A stretch of DNA of 64,000 nt, from positions 2,976,001 to 3,040,000 of the forward strand of contig BSBN01000781.1 in NCBI GenBank assembly GCA_027924645.1, given 5' to 3'. Below, one piece after another: positions 9,192 through 22,136 of this stretch. The notes under the pieces are model-generated. The model was not told where the DNA came from and did not search any database. It saw only the letters and a program-made list of their open reading frames with translations. The DNA comes from Cunninghamia lanceolata (Eukaryota; Streptophyta; Pinopsida; Cupressales; Cupressaceae). Numbering within the stretch: the first letter of the stretch is position 1; every line of letters begins with the position of its first letter. The position numbers and the translations under genes are program-made.

Positions 9192-10283
9192 TGTTGGCAA
9201 GAGACACTATATGGATTCATGGTTGTTGTCATTGATGGCAACAAAGGTCATCCCACATATCCGCAAGACATGATATGTCTCTACCGGAAGTCAGAATAAA
9301 GAATGTTGTGATCCGGTGAAGAAGAACAGAGCATGTGGCAAGGTCCGACAGATTGGTCCGGACCTCTCAGAGGAAGTGTCTTGGTGCAGTGCGGATTTGG
9401 GGAAGTCAAGAGGAATACCTTGAGTGGTATATTCCAAGGATTTAGCCTCCGGTGATGGACAAGGAAAAAGATATGAATGGTTGAGTACCGGATTCTTGAG
9501 AGACAGTGAAAACAGAGGAAGAACTGACTGGCAGAGTATCAGACTGCTTTCCGGATGGGTTACTGTTGATGACAGAGGTTGTGAAGGCATGAATCATGTT
9601 TGGCCGACATGATTAATGATATCTACAAGTATATGCTTGATCCGCATTGCTTGGTGAGGAAGGATTCAGCCGACAGAATGAGAGTTTATAAGAAACTAGA
9701 CTGTTCCGGATGCCGACTAGAAAGGTGATGAAATTACTTGTGCGGATATATATAGAGGATGGATTTAGTTGTGAAGTGTGCAGTGTGTGTAGAGAGATAT
9801 GCGAATAAGTCCAGAGAAAGAGCAGAGGTAGCAAAAAGGATCCGGTATGTGAAAGATAGCAGAATAAAGAACAGAGGAAAGATGAAGTGCAGCAGATCAG
9901 TGTACTGAGCCTAACCGGAACTGAACTCCAGCATATGCAGATGCTTCCAATCAGTTCAAGACTGTGATTCTCATCACTTTGTAGACAGTGTGTCTTTTTG
10001 TAGGCAGTGGGCCTCTTGTGAGCAGTGTGCTCGGGCAGTGAGCCCTAATTGGCAAGTGCCATTTTTGTAATTTCCTATTCTTCTAACAGAGAATAATTCT
10101 TGGGTTAATCACCCCGTGGTTTTCTCCCTTAACAGGGTTTCCACGTCAAAAATACTGTGTCATGTGTTTCTTATTTCATGGTTAATGTTTTGTGTTTGAT
10201 TTTATGCTGCTTCAATTAAAAGGAAAGTTCAATAAGGGAAATAATTAGGATAACTGATTCACCCCCCCTCTCAGTTATCAACA
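9192..10283 (+). repeat. 3' LTR of the 7.4-kb element
   Basis: 1092 bp, nearly identical to 2837-3928, ending TTATCAACA and followed by the target duplication CTATG (10284-10288). The four-palindrome array is repeated at 9983-9995, 10002-10014, 10020-10032 and 10033-10045. It retains a CpG (CCGCAAG near 9259) where the 5' LTR has CTGCAAG. Confidence 0.93.
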
Positions 10284-10288
10284 CTATG

Positions 10289-13200
10289 CCCCATCACAAG
10301 AGGAGTCTACTAGATTATCTTCATAACACATAATAAATCAAATATATTCATGCAAAAGAAGGATGAAGTGCAGATGTAGAGCTAACTGATCAAAGAGATG
10401 TCACATCAAGAGATGTCATATACAAATAACAAAGGTACATTGACCCATAAAAGGTACTTTCATCTCTTGAGTGTGTATTGTTGTCCATGAGGTACTTATA
10501 GATAAACCAAACATGGTAGAACATCAAAGGTGTGGTCTATTTTTAGGTTATACAATGTTACAATCTTCAATATCAAATGAATTTAGAATAGCATCAGGAT
10601 AGTCACACATGAGGCAACAGCCAAGGAAGTATCAAATCAATCAGCCCTGAACATCATTCACTTCAACAGTTGGAGGCCTAGTGTAGGCCAATAAAAATAG
10701 GACAAATATTTACCACTTTTTGTTGTGAATAAGGTATAAGGCTGCATATGAAGTGTGTTTCAACATTGAGGTGGATGATATCAAAACTAAATGATGCTTT
10801 AAATTCCAGAAGTGTTCCTTATGATGACTGTGCAAGATGTAATCAAAATGCCATGAATGATAGATTGTTACAAAAATATAGTGTTGATAAATGCAACAGG
10901 TGTACGAAGATATAGTCAAGTCCGTGTGTGATAGCATACACATATGCAGTCATGACATGATAGAACACCATGAGAGTAGGTAGAAATAAATAATCATAAA
11001 GGGATAGTAATCATAAAGTTGAAGAGCCCCACTCAAGAACAATACAAGGACATTAGTTGCTATAGTCCTAAGATGGGGACAGTCCAACTATGAAATAAAG
11101 AATTAGTGAGGACAAAAGAAGGTATTGACAGTGGACAACAAAGCTATGCAAGAATAGTTAACTATTTAATGAGCAGTCCTACTAAATGAGTAAGGAGGTA
11201 AGATGGAACAACAAACTTAAATACAAGAGTATAGTCAAAACACTCAATACAACTAGGCAACAGTTGATTACAAGTAGAAAAGATGGAGTGTTGATATAAA
11301 AGACCTTTAAGAATTCAAATGATAGACACATGTGACATATTCTTAGAAAAGCATTCATAAAGTGTCAAAGGCTTTCATATATTAGATGAGAACAAATGAG
11401 AAACATCTATCACTTATGAACATATATTTCCATGTTATCTCCTTGGGGCAGTCATGGCAAAAACCCATCAAGATGAGCATCTTTAGGAGCAATAGAGTTT
11501 TAAAGGATAGTGGTTTAGCATAAACAAGTTGCAGCCTATAAGATACACAGCACAGGTGTCTCACCTTTATAAGCATCAAAGCGGTTTTGCTCACAGTCTA
11601 ACATGATCATGATATGAGACAAAAGCCTAAAGTAAGACTATGATAACTAAAAAAGAGAACAAAGTCTACATATTGCCTTAGAGAAGGACACAACTGACTG
11701 TGAAGACAGAGTAGAGTATATACAAAGTGTATTTTAGAGGGATACTCAATGGATAACTGTTACAGAGATAGCACAAGTGTAATGACATTGGATGCAAAAT
11801 CAAAAGGATAGAACAAACATTTACCACTTTTTGTTGTGAGGTAAATTGCTATTGAAGAGGAGGTATAGTCATGAAATATCAAAATTAAAGCATAAAAATC
11901 ACTTCAAGACAGTGAAAAAAGATCAATAATTGAGGACTATATCAGAGACAGTTAATAGCAAAACAAGATTATGAGGCACAAATGTTTAAGCATGTGTTTG
12001 AAAGGTTGTGTATGTGAAAGTATCTGTGAAGGACAAACTATCCCAGAGAATAAGAAAACCCATTCAAACATTTAGAAAGAAAAATTAGTCATCATTATGG
12101 CTACTCCATCACAATAGAATCCATCATAAGTAAGGATTGAGGTCATAAAAATGCCCGATGAAGCCATGAAGAGATTATTAGGACATAACAGTAAAGGTGG
12201 AGAAGAGAGTGCAAGTCACAAGAGGTCTCAAATGACTATCACCAATAGCTGAAGAAAGTAATCCTTAAATGGTCATGATCATGGAGGCCAATAAATACAT
12301 CACCGTGAATAGGGAATAAAGAAGCATCTAGTAGATAGCAACTATATGGTTCTCACAGTACCCAAGGGACAACAAACAGTCATAAATAGAGCAGTCTTTA
12401 AGAGTTACAGAGGTTTTTTTAATAAGCAGTTCACTATGCAGGTACAACATCATGAATAGATAAGAGGAAATACAGAAACCCATCTTTTTGTTTCAATTTT
12501 TGTGTCTACAGAAGTAATGGAGCATGGTCATGGCCAATGGAGCTTTTTATGTAAGGAAAATTGAAACCCTTGTTTCATTTATTTCACACAGTGAAGAAAA
12601 GAAAGTGATACAATGTATTTCTGCCATGGCCACGACAAAAAAAAAGCTCTATCAGAGATACCCATGTAAAAATTCAAATCCCTAACATCTTTTCTGCTGT
12701 TACAGAAAGAAGAAGAGAATACAGAATGCAACTAGTGCCATAGTAATTCCATGAGTGGTTTTTCTCTTTCAAAAAATGTCAAAGCCTGATATGAAACCCT
12801 CACTATGAAATTTTGAAAACCTCAGAATTTCCTTAAAAAACATAGAGTTTTTTTTTTCCAAAAAAAAAAAAACTTTCAAACATTTACACGAAGAGCAGCA
12901 GAGGAGACTGGTAGGGTTTCTTCATACAAAATAAAAGTTTCATCATTATGAGACATGAAGAAACCCTAAAAGGTTTTATGGACAGATATTTTTGAGACAT
13001 TATATGATTTACAAACCATGAACAGTGAAAAAAATTTTCTTCTCAGTTTTTTTTCTTGTGAAATACAGTAAATGGGTAAATGTGAAACTTACGGTGGACT
13101 GGGAAGGAACAACAAGGTTGATAAACCCTAGTAGCATCTTGGCAACGTCCAAAATCTTTGAAGTCTTCACAGATTCCTCAGAGATTGCTGAAAACCCTAA

Positions 13201-13300
13201 AAAAATCTTCAAAACCCTTGGATATGGCGGCACATCAGAGCTTAGAGCAGATGAAAGTGAATGCTAAATAAAAAATATGAAGTAACTTTTAGGGTTAATC
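10289..13300. other. Non-coding AT-rich flank with a dispersed short repeat
   Basis: No gene recognised. A motif of about 35 bp containing TTTACCACTTTTTGTTGTGA occurs near 10709-10728 and again near 11820-11839, each preceded by an A-rich purine stretch, so a diverged internal duplication is likely. An oligo-T/oligo-A inverted repeat lies at about 12847-12872. Frames at 13025-13267 (plus) and 13009-13233 (minus) overlap each other and show no domain. Confidence 0.35.
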
Positions 13301-16300
13301 TACTTTTGTTCAATGAGGTTTGATGTTTCTTTTCTGACTTTAATATCTAAAAAAAAATCATTGCTTTAAAAAGCCGTGGTCAAGACTTTAGGAAGTAGAT
13401 TCCTAGTGATCATTATAAGGAGAGGCCGACAAATATGTATTACTTGCATATTGTTCCAACTCAAAAGGTGTCAATATCATTAGAGAAGGTAAGATTTATG
13501 CCTTATTACAAATTCAAAAAAAGTATTTTACCTTGGGGTCGACTATCATAGTCGAAGGATGCTCAGGCCACAAATGGTCAAAGATTCTCTTTTGTCTTGT
13601 GAGTGTATACCTTATCAAGGATTCCTCATAATAATTGATACATGCAAATGACCGAATATGGTCAAGGAAAGCTTGATTATGCTTTGTAAGATCATCATTC
13701 AAAGTCAAAGGTAAAGGATATATGAAGACAAAATGAGATTGCAAGGTGGCAGGAGTATCACTATTTTTTGCATGAGGGGAAGATAGTTGAAAAGAAGAAG
13801 ATATATTTACATGGTGGATATATGGCAGTGAGGCAAATTTTGACATTGCATATGGAGTAATAAGGCATAGGGTTATTTATTTAGGCATGTGTAAATTGGA
13901 GATATAAGGAGTTTATTCTTTTCATACATGATTTTACAAACAAATCAAATGTAAATAAATAATAAAGTAATATTCTTCAAATTACTTTATTATTTTTCAC
14001 AAGTTGTAAAATCAAAAGTAGTACAAGTTGTAACCAATAATAGAGTAATTATTTTAATTACTTTATTATTTACTCACAATCAATTTTGCAAATGCAAAAT
14101 CATGCAAATTGATGAGTTGAGTTAACTAAGCCATGTAGGGGATTTTTGCATGATTTGAGGAGCAATTTGAGGGATTTTGGTCAAGCATATGGAGAGGTCC
14201 AAATTGAAGCTATTTTTGCTTGATTTGTGGTAGTTTGAGCCCTTATTTTTTGGGATTTTTAAGTTTGCTTGCGGATCACTTTGGAGGACTTATTTTTAGA
14301 GGCAGTTAGCTACAGTTCATTTTTTGCATGCCTCTTAGTGAGAGCAAGCTATATATTGTAAAGAAAAACTTGGTTTTTTGCTAGTTCTTGCCTTTTTGCT
14401 CTTTTATACTTTGAGAGAGAAGAAGGGTTTGTAGCTCATTTTTTGACAGTTTTACAGAGATCGGTAGCTTACAGGTTCCATTTTTGTCTCTCTTGCAATA
14501 TTTCCTTTATTTTTTGGAATCGATTAGTTGTCTTTCCATTTGATGCTAATTGTATGAAGTGATTTGATGAAGTTTTATCGTGTTTAATCATTAAAACCTT
14601 TAAAATTATTGTCTCACTCTTACTTGCAGTATTAAGGATAGTGATATTATAGGTCTTAGGTTGTGTTACAAAAACTAGTTATTTTATGTTGTGAAAAGTC
14701 ATTTTCCTTCATAAAGAGTTTATTTTCCAGCCTCCCTCAGAAATACTTTTTGTGATATTTATGCCAAGATTGAATTGTGTGGGTCAGATTTTTGAATTCT
14801 ATTGTGAACCAGATTGCAAATTTTCCATCCTTACTAGGTGCATCACCAAATTTTATAGTTTTATCTTCTTATTATTTCCTTCTTACTCTTTTCCAAAACA
14901 GAAAATCATAGTTTCAAAAATAGAATATTTTAAGGGAACCAACCCACAATCTGGAGGTTCAAACTCACTATAGGTCACCCACAGCCTGAGTTTGTCCCCA
15001 TGTTTTGAAAGATTACAGAGTGTCATAACTTTGCATAAGGGTGCAATCCTCATCGACAATAGGTACAATGATCAAAAAGATGACAATCAACAAGTTTTAA
15101 GCCTGATGGGGACCCTATAGGGGTAGTAAAGAAACTAAGGGGTGTTTTGAGAGCCTAAGGGAGCAGTTTAGAGTAGTTTGGAGTCCAAAAAGGACTAGAT
15201 ACTTGCTTTACATGCCCTCCAAGGAGTTTTCATTCATAAAAACACATGTTCTATGAAATGTCAAGGCAGTTCTTACTAGTTGTTTAAAAGTAGTTCTTTC
15301 ATTTTGGAGCTAGTATGGTAACTTTTGAGTTCTTTCTAGTGAAAAAAACAATGTATTGTAACTCAAGACAACTATGTAATCTCATATCTTTGAGAAGAAC
15401 ATATAGTTTCAAACTTGTACAATAGTTGTAATTACGTTTTGAGCAATAAAAACAAGCATTTTCCTTCTTTGTATCTCTATTTTTGTGTGTTGATTTAAAT
15501 TATTGACATGGTTATGTGATTTATGTTCAAATCCTTGATTTAATGTCTCATTGAAAGCACCTTCATTGTGTGTCAAAACTAAGTTGTGAGTAGTTTAAAC
15601 TTGTTTTCAAACTCATATGTACCCAAACTAGCAAGTACAAGTTACCAACATCTGGTGTATCACCTATTTTTCCTAGTTTTAGCTTAGTTATGTCAGTTTC
15701 TTTCTCTCTTTTCCCAGCAAATAGTAGTACACTAGGTTAGTTGTAGGTGATCCATCAAGGGAACCAACCTTCTCTAGAGGTTGATACCTATCCGAGCCCA
15801 CACTTATTGAGATCATCCCATGTTGCACAAAGTAGTTGAGTTTTCTCAAACTTAACAAGGCACATACTTTACTGACAATAAAATCAAATAAAGTATTATT
15901 AGTCCCTACCTTCGGCAAGGATACTTATGTTTTTATCTCACTTTTTTGTCCATCTTGGAATTCGTGCAAAAGAAAAAAAATTCTGGATAACCTAAAATTT
16001 TGTCTCTGGTTGAATTTTTATTATATATGTAAATAGTATTTTTGAATTTATGATTGGATGCCTGGTATTTTCCTTGTTGAACATTGTATTATTCATTTGT
16101 GTAAAATAGGGGAAAAAAACTAATGAATCAGAGAAGGGGATGGAAAACATTTACGGGGACTCTAAATTTTTTTATTTTTTTGATGGAGGCCACACATTAG
16201 GGTTCGTGGCAATAGAGTGGGCTGCATGTATAAATTCATTGCATGGAAGTCTGTAAAATAGTTCATGTGCCTTTTCTATGCTTCCACATTTTGCATACAT

Positions 16301-16374
16301 TCTTGGATGTAGACAAAGCTCGTATTGCCATCTTTAGCTTTGTATGCTCCTCCTTTTCCAACATTTTCCCCTAC
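13301..16374. other. Non-coding; LTR-like tail near 14940-15470
   Basis: No coding domain recognised. A minus-strand frame at 13514-13846 (110 codons) shows no known motif. The stretch 14940-15470 has a polyadenylation-like AATAAAA near 15444 and stop-rich sequence, as in the end of an LTR, but no partner LTR, primer site or target duplication was found. The rest is AT-rich and featureless to me. Confidence 0.25.
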
Positions 16375-17094
16375 TCTGAGTTTTATGACACAAATACAAA
16401 ACATGTTTATCCATGAAATAATGATAAATCAAAATATACCTTAAATTAGTCTAAATCTAAGATTGTTATTACAGGTGGAGTGTTTGAAAATGCACTACAC
16501 AAATGTCTGCCCTACTTCACTCCTCCCAATTATTTAATAGGCTTCAATGAATCTCCAGTTATAAGTTTTCCTGCAAAAAGTGAGTACTATATTTTTCATA
16601 TAACATTAGTTTTTCATTTGTTTTATCAAGGCATTTCAACTATATTAAGTAACATTTTGAGATGTATTACTAAATTTTGTCTGGCATAAGAAGGAGCCAG
16701 TTTGTAGGTTTTTGGGTTTTATGTCTTAATCTAATTTTTATTTATATTTGAGCTTTTGAGTACGAAAGATTTCCATTTTTATAGCTTTTGTTTTAGCCTT
16801 GGGTATTCATTTTTAGTTCAAGAAGAGGGTTTTGTGCCTCTGATCTGGAAAGCTATTCTGGATTATTATTTTTCATGTAGTGATTTTGGTGGCATACTAT
16901 GTTTCAATCCATTTTCAATGTCCCCTGTATGCAAGTCAAGCAATAAAAATTTAGGGCATCTTTTTTTTTTAATAAAATTTTCCATACTATACATTTGAGT
17001 CAGGAGGGGGATTTTGAGGGATGGAAATATTTTTACAAGTCTGAAATGATTCCCAAATATCACAAAGTGAATAATAAATGTGAGAAACATAGGA
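16375..17094 (+). repeat. Tandem duplication, copy 1 (about 720 bp)
   Basis: Contains an exon-like segment with splice-like borders, then AT-rich sequence. The same order recurs in copy 2, 17095-17452 continuing at 23104-23512. The two copies were made before the LINE at 17453-23103 split copy 2. Confidence 0.7.
16475..16579 (+). pseudogene. Exon-like fragment, copy 1
   Basis: Preceded by an acceptor-like TTATTACAG and followed by a donor-like GTGAGTACT. It translates to a peptide with NALHKCLPYFTPPNYLIGF. Compared with copy 2 it lacks about 30 bp near its start. I do not recognise the protein family. It may be a decayed exon of a host gene whose other exons are lost or outside the window. 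Confidence 0.35.
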
Positions 17095-17452
17095 TCTACT
17101 CCTCTAAGTTTTACGACACAAATGCAAAACCTGTTTCTCCATGAAATAATGTTTGACATATCAAAATACACCTTAAATCAGTCTAAATCTAAGATTGTTA
17201 TTGCAGGTGGAGTGTTTGTGGGATTCAAACATGAAACCTAACAAGCTGAAAATGCACTACACAAATGTCTGCCCTACTTCACTCCTCCCAATCATATAAT
17301 AGGCTTCAACAAATCTCCAGTTATAAATTTTCCTATGAAAAGTGAGTACTATATTTTTCATATAACATCAGTTTTTCATTTGTTTTATCAAGGCATTTCA
17401 ACTATATTAAGTAACATTTTGAGATGTATTTCTAAATTTTGTCTAGAATAAC
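17095..17452 (+). repeat. Tandem duplication, copy 2, left part
   Basis: Matches 16375-16690. The alignment stops at 17452, where the LINE begins, and resumes after the LINE tail at 23104. Confidence 0.7.
17207..17341 (+). pseudogene. Exon-like fragment, copy 2
   Basis: Bounded by TTATTGCAG and GTGAGTACT. It reads GVFVGFKHET, stop, QAENALHKCLPYFT in one frame; the stop is TAA. It is longer than copy 1 and probably nearer the ancestral exon. Family unrecognised, and the stop marks it as decayed. Confidence 0.4.
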
Positions 17453-17494
17453 AAGATCAACAATGAGGAGAGCTGGTAGCTCTCCTCAGAATCC

Positions 17495-18310
17495 ATGAAA
17501 ATTATAATGTGGAATGTTAGGGGTATTAATACCCCTAACAAGAGACGCTTGATAAAACATCAGTTGGATTTATCAGGTGTAGACTTAGTCTTCCTATAAG
17601 AAAGTAAATTATCTATATCATTAGCAAAGAATATTTTTAGTAAATGGAAAAAGTGGAATTTCTTTTCTGTGGCAACTTCTGGTGCTTCAGGGGGCCTAGC
17701 CTTGCTTTGGAATAAACTTTCAGTTGATGCTCAAATTGTTTCTTCAACACCTAACTGGATTTTAGCTGAAATTCATTTTGGATTACAATCATTTTTTATT
17801 CTAAATATTTATGGTCCGACTTCTATTATCGATAAAAAGAGACTTTGGGATTCTTTAAGTGTCATTTTGCAAGATCTTTAGAATGAGAAATTAATCATAG
17901 GTGGGGATTTCAATGCAATCTTGAATTTGGAGGAAAAATTAGGGGGTATAAGCCCTCCCTTAAAGACTATGGCAGATTTTTCAGATTTTGTTACTAAGAA
18001 TGGTTTGATTGATTCTCTTCCTATTAATGGGAAATTTACTTGGTCGAATAGAAGGAAGGATTTTCTTTAGATAGTTGAAAGATTAGATAGATTTTTTCTT
18101 TCTTCCTCTTGGCTTTTCCATCAATGCTCCTTTGCTTCTACTATTCTTTCATTATCTGGTTCAGACCACTTCCTTGTTCAATTAAATTTGGAATTTGAAG
18201 AAGTCTTTCAAGGTTCTAAAAATCCTTTTAAGTTGGAAGCAATATGGTTCCGTGATTCTGAATTTGTTCCTTCAATAAAAATTTCTTGGGAATCTCTTCC
18301 TTATATTAAG
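17495..18310 (+). pseudogene. LINE AP-type endonuclease domain
   Basis: The frame starts MKIIMWNVRG. Seen in order are WNVRG, ESKL, GGDFNAIL, WSNRR, RLDRFF and SGSDHFLV, the last carrying the catalytic S-D-H signature. This enzyme nicks target DNA to prime reverse transcription. Stops at 17597 (TAA, in the L-x-ESKL motif where Gln is usual), 17879 (TAG) and 18068 (TAG) break it, and the frame shifts near 18310. Confidence 0.85.
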
Positions 18311-20010
18311 GGCTCTTGAATGTTTCAAATCTGTAGAAAGCTTCATCTTCTTAAAGATAATAAGGGATTGGAATGTCTCTCATTTTAAAAATATTTTTCA
18401 AGAGAAAGAGACCATTTCAAATAAACTACAATTTTTTAATCAACAAATCATTAGTCAAGGGTTGGATAATTAGTTGTTTAAGTATCAAAAATATTTGCAG
18501 TCTGATTTGGAGGAAATTATTTTGAGAGAAGATATTTTTTGGAGACAAAAATTAAGAGAAACTTGGTTATAGGTAGGGGATAGAAACACAAAATTTTTCC
18601 ATGCCTCAGTGAAAATGAACATACATGTAAACAAAATTTAACTCATTCATAATGAAGAGGGGACTTTAGTATCTAATCAGGGTACTATTCAAAAAGAGGC
18701 TATCTCATTCTTCTCCTCTCTTCTTTCTAAGAATAATTCTCCTTTTCCAGAAGAGTTGTGTGAATCTTTCTTAAATAATATCCCAAGTTTAGTTGATAAG
18801 GAAGACAAATTTATGTTGCTTAAAGAGTTTTCATTGGAAGAAGTAAGAGGTGTTGTTTTTTCTATGGATCCAGATAAAGCCCCAGGTCTGGATGGTTATA
18901 CCCCCTTTTTTTTTAGAAATGTTGGGATATTATTGGTAGAGATGTCTAGCTAGCTTTGGAAGAATCAAGAAAGAACAACAATATTTTAAGGGAAATGAAT
19001 GCTACTTTTATAGCCTTAATTCCAAAAGTAAGCTCTCCTACCTCTTTTTCCTAATTCAGACTTATCTCTTTGTGTAATACTTTGTACAAAATTTTTACAA
19101 AAGCCATCACAATGAGATTGGCCTCTCTGATACCTAGAATTATTTCTGATGAGCAAGGTGGGTTTGTTCCAGGAAAGGAGACAACAGATGGAGCATTAAT
19201 TGCTCATGAGGTTCTTCATTCTATTAAGGAATTAAAATTTCCAGCTATGATATTAAAACTAGATATGAAGAAGGCTTATGATAGAGTTTCATGGGACTTC
19301 CTGATGAAGGTTCTTGGGAAATTTGGTTTTGCAAAAAAATGGTGTAGATGGATTTGGTCCTGCATTTCAAAAGTTAGATCTACTATTTTGATTAATGGAA
19401 GTCCTACTGACTTTTTCCATGTTTCTCAAGGGATTAGACAAGGGGACCCCTTGTCTGCTTATTTTTTATTATGATGGCAGAAGTTTTCAGTCAAGAAATA
19501 ATTAACTAGTGTAGACTTTCTATTTGGAAGGGTATTGTTATTCCTCGTGTTCCTTTTCCTATTTCACATACTCTTTTTGCAGATGATACCTTATTGTTTG
19601 TCTATCCTTCTCTAAGGGAGGCCAAGTGCATTCAGAATACAATTTCAAACTATTGTGAAGTTTCAAATCAAGAGGTAAATCCAGAGAAATCTAAAATCTT
19701 TTTTTTCAATACTAAGGTAAACATCCAAAATAGAATAATCTCATTTTTGAAATATAAACTAGGATCTATGCCTAGTCAGTATTTGGGCATTCCTTTATTT
19801 TTTGGACCTAATAGGTCATTTTGGGCCAAGATCTCTAAGTCAATTCATAATAGATTTGCCCTTTGGAAGGGAAGATGGCTTACTCTGTCTGGTAGAATAA
19901 CTCTCCTTAAGTCAGTCTTGACTGCTCTCCTAATTTATATGCTTTCAATTTTGAAGATCCCTAAAGGAATTATAGAGGATATCCATAAATCTCTTTGATC
20001 TTTTCTTTGG
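18311..20010 (+). pseudogene. LINE reverse transcriptase domain
   Basis: Motifs in order: GDRNTKFFH (after TAG at 18570, where the family usually has W-L-Q), DPDKAPGLDGY (about 18868), FRLISLCN (about 19060), KLDMKKAYDRVSW (about 19256), GIRQGDPLSAYF (about 19431) and the catalytic FADD (19576-19587). At least three frame changes and several stops inactivate it. The fragment continues into the thumb region and LGIPLFFG. Confidence 0.88.
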
Positions 20011-20043
20011 AAAGGTAATTCAGAAGACAACAATAAGATCCCA

Positions 20044-20997
20044 TTGATCTCTTGGGATAAGATCAGTATTCCCAAATCTTTAGGAGGAGCAGGAATTCAT
20101 AATTTAGAAGCTCAAAATAAGTCTTTGGGTGCCAAGCTATCTTGGAAACTTTTCTCTAAACCCCATTTAAAAGGGTATAAACTTATGCAACACAAATACT
20201 TGGATTCCTTTAGTCCAAACAAAATTTTTATAGTGGAGAATCCACCTAAGGGTTCTAATATGTGGAATCTTTTGGTAGCTTGTAGAGGGGTTATTCTTCC
20301 TTATCTTTCTTGGAAGATTTTTAATGGTTCTATGGCTTGCTTTTGGGAGGATTCGTGGAATGGTTTTCCTCCTCTTTCTCATTGTCATGGTTTGGGTCAG
20401 GCTAAAGAATTCCTTATTTAGAACTAGGGGAGTAAGGTGAAAGATTATTTCTTAGTAATCAGGGATGCTCCCTTCTTCTCAGTTGTGTGGAAAATTTTTT
20501 AGGGGTATGACTTTCCTCAAGAACATAAAATCTTACTTTCGACTCAGCTTCAAAAGAGGAGAATTTGTTACTCTAAAAAAGAAGATGAATTGATATGGAC
20601 CTTTGCTAATAATGGTTCTTATTCTGTCTGTGATGGATATAGATCCTTGGTCTTTAAACATGGAAATCAAAGTTTGGATTGGCCTTATTCTCTTTGTTGG
20701 AATATTGCTTGTCTTCCTAAAGCTAGTGCTTTTGCTTGGTTGGCCCTCAAGAAGAAAATTTTGACTAGTCAAAGGTTAAGTAAACTTGGAATAGAAGAGC
20801 CTTTTAAGTGTGTTTTATGTGAAAGTGTGATGAGGATCTTGATCATCTCTTTGTGCTTTGTTCTTTTGCTTCTAATTGTTGGTATTAGCTATTCTCAAAG
20901 CTTAATTGGGTTGCTCCTTTACCTTATTCTATTTTGGACTTGTTTTGTAGCTGTTCAATTCTTTATAAAGGTTCTTCATTCTCCTCTATCTATTTAG
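20044..20997 (+). pseudogene. LINE RT C-terminus and zf-RVT region
   Basis: Reads LGGAGIHNLEAQNKSLGAKL, then MWNLL and later WLALKKKILTSQRLSK and CVLCES, the start of the plant zf-RVT zinc-binding region. A frameshift near 20830 moves the following DLDHLF into another frame. Non-functional. Confidence 0.8.
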
Positions 20998-21288
20998 TCT
21001 CTCCTTCTATTGTGATATGGAGTATTTGGTTAGAAAGAGATTAGAGGATATTTAGAAGAGAATGTCAAAATATTGAAAATATTTTGTTGATAATTGAGAA
21101 GACTATTTTAGAAGTGGTCATGAGTAATTTGCACAGGAAGGGTGCCTCAAATTTAAGTTTCACCTCTTGGGATGATCAAATTTTGAAAGTTTGGAAACTC
21201 TTAAAGTACCTTCCAGATTTAGGAATCTCTCCCATCCTAAAAGTTGATAGAAGTATTATTAAATGAAAGCTTCTTGGGCAGGGCATTG

Positions 21289-21767
21289 TAAAACTTAATT
21301 TTGATGGTGCTTCACGTGGTAACCCAGGCCCTACTTCGATTGGGAGAGCTTTAAGAAGTGACTCAGGTGAACTATTGGTGGCCTTTGCTAATAAAATCCT
21401 AGAGACCACAAATAATCAAGCTGAAATTATGGCTTTGATTGAAGGTTTGAAGCTTGCAAAGTAGGTGAATATTGTTGATCTGCATATAGAAGGAGACTCG
21501 TTGATAATTTTAAATGCTTTAAGGAAAATTGTTGCAATAAACTGGAAGATTAATTATTTTCTTGAAGAGGCGCAGGATTTTTTGCATACTTTTGATAAAT
21601 TTGTTACTTCACATTGTTATCGAGAAGGTAAACTTTTGGCAGATGATTTAGCCAATTTAGCCTTTGATCTTGAAGAAGATCTCTTAAGTTTGGATAGCAA
21701 AAATATTAGAGGTTTTCCCAAAATTCAAAGCATCGTGGGAAAAGAATCAAGCACATGTGTGGTTTAA
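21289..21767 (+). pseudogene. LINE RNase H domain
   Basis: Reads KLNFDGASRGNPGP (first catalytic Asp), NNQAEIMAL (Glu) and HIEGDS (second Asp), with CYREGKLLADDLANLA at the end. One TAG at 21462-21464 interrupts the frame where a residue such as Gln would fit. This is the plant-type RNase H fused to L1 ORF2. Confidence 0.85.
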
Positions 21768-22136
21768 ATACATTTGTGATTTACATGCCTTAATTTATTC
21801 TTTCACTATCCTTACTCTATTTTTTGTAGGCTATACGTGAGTATTAACTGTTAAATGGTGTCTTCTACTTGGTGATCTCCTTCTGCAGCAGGGAAATCTA
21901 CACTGATTCCTATCTACCTATACTTCCTATCAGATTATGGAGGTTTTTCGTAACATGACATCACTTAAGTGATCTGGAAATGATGTTGAGTCTTTATTAT
22001 CTGATTCATTTAGGATTATTTAACCATAGTCCTCCCTTGTTTCATTCATCCTTTGTTTTAGAGTGCAAAATGGAGATACAGTTGAATCGTAGACTTCACT
22101 TCCTAGTGTAGAAATGGGAGAACCTTCTTTGGGAGT

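Larger units (their letters stand above)
2837..10283 (+). mobile_element. Non-autonomous Sirevirus-like (Copia) LTR retrotransposon, complete
   Basis: Two LTRs of 1092 bp each (2837-3928 and 9192-10283) start TGTTGGCAAG and end TTATCAACA. The 5-bp target duplication CTATG sits at 2832-2836 and 10284-10288. A tRNA-iMet primer site follows the 5' LTR and a polypurine tract abuts the 3' LTR. By eye the LTRs differ at about four positions (99.6% identity), so insertion was recent. The interior holds a gag remnant (coiled coil plus zinc knuckles), the first residues of a protease, then a jump to a 1044-codon ORF. Integrase, RT and RNase H are absent. Multiple polypurine tracts, a coiled-coil gag and an extra ORF after the pol position are Sirevirus-type features. 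Movement would need enzymes supplied in trans. A diverged solo LTR of the family lies at 34547-35647. Confidence 0.93.

Noticed and set aside
13009..13846. Minus-strand frames near 13009-13233 and 13514-13846 as exons
   Set aside because: No family recognised and no consistent splice pattern.
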